From the NCBI GenBank assembly GCA_002793855.1, contig PFET01000014.1, positions 1 to 35,021 on the forward strand: a DNA stretch of 35,021 nt, written 5' to 3'. The notes beneath the pieces are model-generated. The model searched no databases. It saw only the letters and a list, made by a program, of their open reading frames with translations, and was not told where the DNA came from. The DNA comes from Candidatus Uhrbacteria bacterium CG10_big_fil_rev_8_21_14_0_10_48_11. GTDB taxonomy: Bacteria; Patescibacteriota; Patescibacteriia; GWA2-46-9. Below, one piece after another: positions 30,965 to 35,021 of this stretch. A program made the position numbers and the translations under genes. How positions within the stretch are numbered: position 1 is the stretch's first letter; each line of letters opens with the position of its first letter.

Positions 30965-32240
30965 TTAAAAGACGTCAATAAGCGGTGGCATGGACGGAAA
31001 GTAAGAACCGCCTCCGCCACCGCCTGCTGCCGGTGGAGCAACCGATACAATGTCGTCATTAGTGATGGTGCAGGTCTTCACGTCGCCCAGGGCAAGCGTA
31101 ATCGTGCCGTCCGTGGCGCAATTTCCACCAATGACAGACGTGTAGCCAGAAGTGGAAGTCTCAGAAACCGTGTGTAATCCTACGGTGGTTGTGCCTACCA
31201 CTCCCGATGTCACACTACCGCCATTGATAAAAAGCGGGAAATCAGAAATGACTTTGGTGGCACCATTGTCGTTGATAACAATTTTATTCACGATGAGCTG
31301 AGGCGCCACATCGTCATTGGTGATGGTGCGGCTTTTAGTTTCCCCTGCCGCAATCGTCCCCGAACAATCACCAGAACCAGTTTGGGTATAGCCAACCGGA
31401 ACGACTGGTTCGGTTACCGCATAAGCACCGGTATCCAACGTTACGTCTACGTCAGCAGCAGAACCGGCAAAAGAACTTGGTGAAACAGCCGTGCTGGTAA
31501 CCTGAAGAGTAAAGTCAGAAGGAACTGCCGTGCCACCATTATCGTTGATGACCGTCTTGATGACATGCAGCGTAGCGGAAACAGGAGGAGCAGGTGTGTA
31601 AGTTGGCCCCAAAATGATCTTGTTAAGCAATGCTACGTCACCACCCAATGTCAAAGCTCTACCATCTAAAGAAACCTCAGATTCAAAATGGACGCCAACG
31701 TACTCACTTGCCAATACACATCACCGGCTCTCGCACCGTTGATTAGCGTAATCGGCCCAGAGGATACCAAGTCACTCGATGCTCTAAAAATATATACACC
31801 AGACCGTCAAGGATAAATATGCCACCGTTTAATCGTCCGGCCCCAATATCATAGACGCCAGGGGCAAGCACTAAACCATCAAGGACGGGGCCGACACTGC
31901 CTGTAGAAATCTGGCCAGACAAATCGCTGTTGGCGGTTGAAAGATCTGCCTGAACACTAGGATTTAAAATTGCTACGCTTGGAGAAACTGCGTCGGTAAC
32001 CTATATGGCGCCACCAACCATCGCTGCCGTTAAGGCACTAATGCCAGCACCGGTGCTGTTTAAGCCAACCTCTCCAGATACTGTCCCCGTTCCCGTAATT
32101 GCTGTTTGGGCAATGATAGAAAATGGTACCGCAGCGCCCAACCCCGGATCGGTAGCGGCAAAGGCGATAGGTCGTCCTGTTATGCCAGGTACGAGAGCAA
32201 GCACTACTATAACCGCAAAAACCCTGTTCATCATTTTCAT
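30965..32240 (-). pseudogene. DUF3494 ice-binding-type secreted surface protein, disrupted
   Basis: A secreted protein of about 425 codons in its remnants. The start has a signal peptide (about 1-28 ending near AFAA) and LGAAVPFSIIAQTAITGTGTVSG, the usual opening of DUF3494. TAG at 32003-32001 interrupts GGAI-VTDAV; the same frame continues with LAPGVYDIGAGRLNGGIFILDG. At the five-A run 31786-31790 one base is lost, then ASSDLVSSGPITLINGARAGDVYWQV; a second frame change between about 31650 and 31716 leads to SLDGRALTLGGDVALLNKI. Two related repeats follow (KTVINDNGG..., KIVINDNGA..., each ending TITNDD), then a glycine linker and an abrupt end. It was probably an adhesin or ice-binding surface protein. 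Confidence 0.82.
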
Positions 32241-32319
32241 ACGTTGTCTGTTAAAAAATAACTCCTTTTTAAACCTTTGCTATAGCTTACTTCCTGACAA
32301 TGTTTACTATGCTAATACT

Positions 32320-32535
32320 TCAATTGTCTTTAAGTAGTCCGTCAATATTTGCTTCAAGAACTTTTGTAATTTTTGTTAAAGTATCGAGTCGTGGGTTGAT
32401 GTTCTCGCCCTGTTCAATCTTAATAATGGTGTTGTTGGCGACATCGGCAAGTTTGGCGAGACGATCTTGTGAGAGCCCTTTCTTTTTTCTCAATCTTTTT
32501 AGGTTTTTTGAAAGTGGGTGCTTTTGTTTTTGCAT
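32320..32535 (-). CDS. XRE-family small helix-turn-helix regulator
   Basis: A 71-residue protein consisting of one Cro/C1-type helix-turn-helix: LKRLRKKKGLSQDRLAKLADVANNTIIKIEQGENINPRLDTLTKITKVLEANIDGLL. The core LSQDRLAKLADVANNTIIKIE contains the two DNA-binding helices. Such proteins often repress their own gene; a palindrome in front of the ATG fits this. The basic first 20 residues contain QKQKHPLSKNLKRLRKKK. No toxin partner or phage genes are beside it. The following 79-bp gap before the DUF3494 remnant has no gene. Confidence 0.9.
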   Translation of the reverse strand: MQKQKHPLSKNLKRLRKKKGLSQDRLAKLADVANNTIIKIEQGENINPRLDTLTKITKVLEANIDGLLKDN

Positions 32536-32547
32536 AAGTAAATTATG

Positions 32548-32557
32548 ATAGTACTAT
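32548..32557. promoter_or_regulatory. Palindrome, candidate XRE operator
   Basis: ATAGTACTAT is a perfect 10-bp palindrome 12 nt upstream of the XRE ATG. It overlaps a possible -10 box (TATCAT, 32550-32545 on the minus strand); no good -35 hexamer is seen. Confidence 0.35.
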
Positions 32558-32574
32558 TATGTTGCAGTACCTGA

Positions 32575-32737
32575 GTAGTTGGTCTATAGCGCAAACCCTA
32601 ATTATACGCAACGGGTGTTAGCGCGAGACGTGAATGGCTCGGCAAACTGTGTCGCGGCGCTCACGGCATTTTTACGTTTTAAAAAAAAGAATACCTTACA
32701 CGACCAGTTAGCTAATGCCATCGGATGAACTGGTTCG
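32575..32737. other. Intergenic stretch with weak terminator-like hairpin
   Basis: No gene is supported. A seven-pair inverted repeat ACCAGTT/AACTGGT (32703-32709, 32728-32734, 18-nt loop) sits just after the helicase gene; on the minus strand a run of eight T (32688-32681) follows, but 14 nt later, too far for a standard terminator. GTTAGCTA also appears twice (32707-32714, 32737-32744). Confidence 0.4.
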
Positions 32738-34447
32738 TTAGCTATTTAAAAATAATCTTGCTACACGCAATTCTTCAAAACTGAAACTGTCACCAAGGAC
32801 TTGGCGCACAGGAGCAAGGCGTGTCTCGCCATCTCGTTTTTTTATTTTTTCAAATGCACGTATCATTTTCTCAAAGCGTTCTGACTTCGGCCTAAGATAG
32901 GCAAGGTCAACACGTGGATCAATCTTTTTTGTGGCTACTAGCTTCTCGAGATGGGTAAGAATAGTACCAAGGTTTAATCCCCTTTCTTTGGCCATACCCT
33001 CAAGCGAAAGTTTTTTCGAGAGAAGTTCGCGCGTTATAGCATACGTCGAACGTTTACTCTTTTCTTGTCGCACCGCGTGATCCGCTTTGACGCTTCCACC
33101 GCAACGACGAATGTATCCGTTTTGTTTTTTTAAAAGGTCAGCTGCCGAAACGCTTAAAAATTGCTCTCGAGCAACTTGGGAGGCGTCGCGAAATTCACTG
33201 TCCTTAATACGAATGGCCGGATGCACTTCAAGTGCGCGCTCGTTCAGGCCAGCAAGCGTCAGCCCCGACAAGGTACGAACACGTGAGAGCGCCACGTATC
33301 CCTGACCGTACTCAAAGACCTGCGACAAATCCATATGCGCGGCATCAAGCGACATCCCCTGACTTTTATGCACCGTCATCGCCCACGCTAACCGCAGCGG
33401 CACTTGCACAATGCGTGCTAAGATAGTGCCGCCATCTTCGATGCTCCACTCAAGTGGTGTGGCTTCCACATTACGACCGGTATTGGTTTTTACCATAGGG
33501 TACCCACTTTCTTTTGAGAAGCCGACTACGGTTCCCAGCGTCCCATTTACAAACCGATAGCTGGCGTCATTCTTTGTAAACATCACTCGCGCACCAACTT
33601 TGAGTACCAACGTTTCTGGTGACAGACAACCTTTCTTGAGCGTAGCCACAAACTCGGCTGGTCCACGATTGGTCATGACGAATGTTTCCTCTGCGCCCGA
33701 CAACGTTCGAAGTTCAGCGCTGTTGATATGGTCAACGTCAACATTATGGGAAAAAAGTTGCGTTACGCCAGAACGCGCAACGTCAGCCGAACGCTGTTTT
33801 AGTAAGGCGTGGTGAGTATCGTTAATGGTTCCTCGGCGCATGGCAGAAAGTAAATCCAAAAAGGACGAATCTTCTTGTCGGTGTTGTTCCGAAAGATAGC
33901 AAACCGTTGGATGCAGCTTGTTCCATGCTGTCGATGAAAAAGCAAAAGAGTGACCATTATCTTCTAAAGAGACTAGCGACGACTGCTTGTTCTCTTCTTG
34001 CTCTCTTGTTACTACCGGCGGCAGTTGAAAAAAATCGCCGACCAACACGACCTGTAACCCTCCAAATGGCTCAACGCCACCGCGAACTTTCCTACAGACT
34101 GCTTCTACCATGCTCAAAGTGTTTGCTGAAAGCATAGAAATCTCGTCGATAATGAGGATGCGAGTTTCACGCACTCGCTTGGCGATGCGCGTGTTTCCCG
34201 CAATCCTGCTAAGGTAGGATGGCGTCATGACGCGCTTCACGCCAACGCCGCTCCATGAATGAATAGTGCGCCCACCAATGTGTGTGGCCGCAATGCCGGT
34301 AGAAGCGGTAATCGCTGGCTCAATTCGATGGTCGCGCAACCACTGCACGAAGCGATTGATTGTGTGCGTTTTCCCGCTTCCCGGTTCGCCAGTTATAAAC
34401 ACAGAGGTACCGGTTTTCAAAATAGAAAGAGCTTCGTCTTGAGTCAT
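32738..34447 (-). CDS. PIF1-type DNA helicase with C-terminal HTH
   Basis: A 569-residue superfamily 1B helicase of the PIF1/RecD2 group, which unwinds DNA 5' to 3', including forked or G-quadruplex structures. Motif I GEPGSGKT is at 20-27, motif Ia ITASTGIAATHIGGRTIHSW (46-65), motif II IDEIS (100-104), VLVGDFFQLPPV in motif III, the SH3-like insert ARVMFTKNDASYRFVNGTLGTVVG, and motifs V/VI VHKSQGMSLDAAHMDL and QGYVALSRVRTLSGLTL. Residues about 467-565 (STYAITRELLSKKLSLEGMAKERGL...) form a helix-turn-helix of the HTH_40 type also seen at RecQ C-termini, a known CPR arrangement. It stands alone; no promoter is obvious before the ATG. Confidence 0.93.
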   Translation of the reverse strand: MTQDEALSILKTGTSVFITGEPGSGKTHTINRFVQWLRDHRIEPAITASTGIAATHIGGRTIHSWSGVGVKRVMTPSYLSRIAGNTRIAKRVRETRILIIDEISMLSANTLSMVEAVCRKVRGGVEPFGGLQVVLVGDFFQLPPVVTREQEENKQSSLVSLEDNGHSFAFSSTAWNKLHPTVCYLSEQHRQEDSSFLDLLSAMRRGTINDTHHALLKQRSADVARSGVTQLFSHNVDVDHINSAELRTLSGAEETFVMTNRGPAEFVATLKKGCLSPETLVLKVGARVMFTKNDASYRFVNGTLGTVVGFSKESGYPMVKTNTGRNVEATPLEWSIEDGGTILARIVQVPLRLAWAMTVHKSQGMSLDAAHMDLSQVFEYGQGYVALSRVRTLSGLTLAGLNERALEVHPAIRIKDSEFRDASQVAREQFLSVSAADLLKKQNGYIRRCGGSVKADHAVRQEKSKRSTYAITRELLSKKLSLEGMAKERGLNLGTILTHLEKLVATKKIDPRVDLAYLRPKSERFEKMIRAFEKIKKRDGETRLAPVRQVLGDSFSFEELRVARLFLNS

Positions 34448-34549
34448 GAATAAAAGTTTATGTTACGTTGTGCTGTCTTTTGGTTGACGGCCAAACCTAT
34501 TGGTAAAAATTTCAAAAAATAATTTTAACTCCCTCTCTACCCTAGCATA

Positions 34550-34586
34550 AGAAAAAGTTTCTGCCACGCGGACAGAAACTTTTTCT
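34550..34586. terminator. Bidirectional intrinsic terminator-like hairpin
   Basis: A 14-pair perfect stem (34550-34563 with 34573-34586, loop of 9) has five A at its left base and five T at its right base, so it can stop transcription from either side. Left of it is the start side of the helicase gene; it may end a leftward gene located beyond the window or isolate the structured element to its right. Confidence 0.7.
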
Positions 34587-34589
34587 CTT

Positions 34590-34743
34590 AGGAGAAGGAG
34601 GGAGTCGACTACAAGTTTCCTCGTCTTCCGCCTCGGAACTCGCGGGCCGCCCCTCGCAGTCTCGCTCGCCAGCAGGCGTCGCGAAACATCGCTGCGGTCT
34701 TCGAATCCCTACGCGAATGAAGCAGTTCATTCGCTCCTCTCCT
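34590..34743. other. GC-rich structured element with pairing ends (possible ncRNA or mobile repeat)
   Basis: About 150 bp with far higher G+C than its surroundings. Its two ends pair: AGGAGAAGGAG at 34590-34600 with CTCCTCTCCT at 34734-34743, ten pairs with one bulged A. Inside are a nine-pair hairpin GCGAATGAA/TTCATTCGC (34713-34721, 34726-34734) and a tRNA T-loop-like TTCGAATCC at 34700-34708. The minus strand is open for 62 codons (34730-34542), but the sequence is low in hydrophobic residues and looks non-coding. It may be a structured RNA, a tRNA-derived fragment or a small repeated element. I see no second copy in this window. Confidence 0.4.
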
Positions 34744-34782
34744 AGGTTATTACAATTGTAATCTATAAAAATGAAACCTAGG
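34741..34782. repeat. Nested palindromes
   Basis: CCTAGGTT (34741-34748) is repeated inverted as AACCTAGG (34775-34782). The left arm is followed at once by the perfect 14-bp palindrome ATTACAATTGTAAT (34749-34762). This lies exactly at the right border of the GC-rich element and could be a protein-binding site, a recombination site or part of a small mobile repeat. Confidence 0.6.
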
Positions 34783-34784
34783 TA

Positions 34785-34956
34785 TTTTTTGATTGATGTT
34801 CGAACTTTCTTTGAGCAAAGCGAACAATCTCAACGCCAAATGAAACTTCCGCCCGCGAAAGGAAATCGGATGGCCGCGCCAAGGGCGCGATCCCATTTCG
34901 GATTCTGATTCCGATTCCCAATTTTGGCGGTGTTTTTTGATTGATGTTCGAACTTT
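34785..34956. repeat. 24-bp direct repeat pair
   Basis: The same 24 bp (six T, then GATTGATGTTCGAACTTT) occurs at 34785-34808 and 34933-34956, 148 bp apart; similarity extends to about 33 bp, with GGT before both copies and TTTGA- or TTTTGA-like sequence after. Between the copies is a GC-rich block and three imperfect copies of GATTCC at 34901-34918. The minus-strand frames through the repeats are open but short, and I do not support a gene in 34783-35021. Confidence 0.7.
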
Positions 34957-35021
34957 TTTTTGACAAAAATCCTGCAAACTAATTTGGACTCGGCGGGGCA
35001 AACTATTTTTCTGGGGGAATG

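Noticed and set aside
32681-32734. Standard intrinsic terminator after the PIF1 helicase
   Set aside because: The stem is only seven pairs with an 18-nt loop and the T run is 14 nt away; it is listed only as a weak hairpin.
34542-34730. A 62-codon minus-strand frame as a gene
   Set aside because: It runs through a GC-rich structured element and a terminator stem, has no plausible hydrophobic core, and has no ribosome site or known domain.
34750-35001. Minus-strand frames of 62 and 83 codons at the window end
   Set aside because: They are two overlapping frames through direct repeats with no known motif; repeat-driven open frames are more likely than genes.
1-35021. CRISPR array, insertion sequence, prophage or rRNA genes
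   Set aside because: No regularly spaced repeats, transposase, integrase, phage structural genes or rRNA sequence were seen on either strand.

Overview
This window looks like a chromosomal segment of a small-genome bacterium of the Patescibacteria/CPR type, probably Parcubacteria-like. The clues are a very short sigma-70 factor with a histone-like basic tail, pervasive 4-20 nt gene overlaps, few Shine-Dalgarno sites, a CofE-like protein with no F420 genes in view, a PIF1 helicase with a C-terminal helix-turn-helix, and a secreted DUF3494 protein. TGA is used as a normal stop (for example ribH), which argues against the CPR lineages that read UGA as glycine. The taxonomic call is inference; there is no rRNA in the window.

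Layout. 0.1-0.7 kb: tRNA-Asn and a VKOR thiol oxidoreductase. 0.75-6.4 kb: a tightly overlapped leftward operon (cyclase-family hydrolase, stand-alone riboflavin kinase, ribE, ribH, dnaG, rpoD, DoxX) read from a probable leaderless promoter and closed by a bidirectional terminator. 6.4-8.9 kb: a sugar-nucleotide epimerase, a patatin-like phospholipase and an unrecognised protein. 8.9-15.4 kb: a leftward sugar/cofactor cluster (SIS-type phosphoglucose/phosphomannose isomerase, GH15 glucosidase, ROK kinase, CofE-like ligase, RibD/DHFR-like reductase, queuosine-precursor transporter), with transaldolase as a separate unit behind it. 15.5-17 kb: a thiol-redox group (ArsR-type regulator, glutaredoxin, CcdA) with a consensus promoter and a palindromic candidate operator. 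17-19 kb: TspO, a small membrane protein, two unknown proteins and a dual-specificity phosphatase. 19.2-20.1 kb: receiver-only response regulator and a host-attachment/baeRF-like protein. 20.2-23.2 kb: a three-gene polyamine operon (deoxyhypusine-synthase-like, N-carbamoylputrescine amidase, agmatine deiminase). 23.2-28.5 kb: MacB/LolCD-like ABC pair, YwbE-like protein, NUDIX, HD phosphohydrolase, threonine synthase and a shikimate-kinase-like P-loop kinase.

28.6-32.3 kb is accessory and visibly decaying: an anchored MliC-type lysozyme-inhibitor protein, a methyltransferase with a frameshift and a stop, a GFA-family protein, an unrecognised two-frame remnant, and a DUF3494 ice-binding-type surface protein broken by one stop and at least two frame changes. 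A small XRE regulator and a PIF1-type helicase follow. The last 0.5 kb has no convincing gene but is full of structure: a bidirectional terminator, a GC-rich element with pairing ends, nested palindromes and a 24-bp direct repeat.

As a system, the intact genes give a route from alpha-glucan or trehalose to glucose, glucose-6-phosphate and fructose-6-phosphate, the last two steps of riboflavin synthesis plus FMN formation, putrescine formation with a likely further aminobutyl transfer, and membrane-side disulfide handling (VKOR, CcdA, glutaredoxin). The most testable new hypotheses are the function of the DHS-like enzyme without eIF5A, the role of the CofE-like/reductase pair, and a shikimate-kinase-like enzyme acting for threonine synthase.
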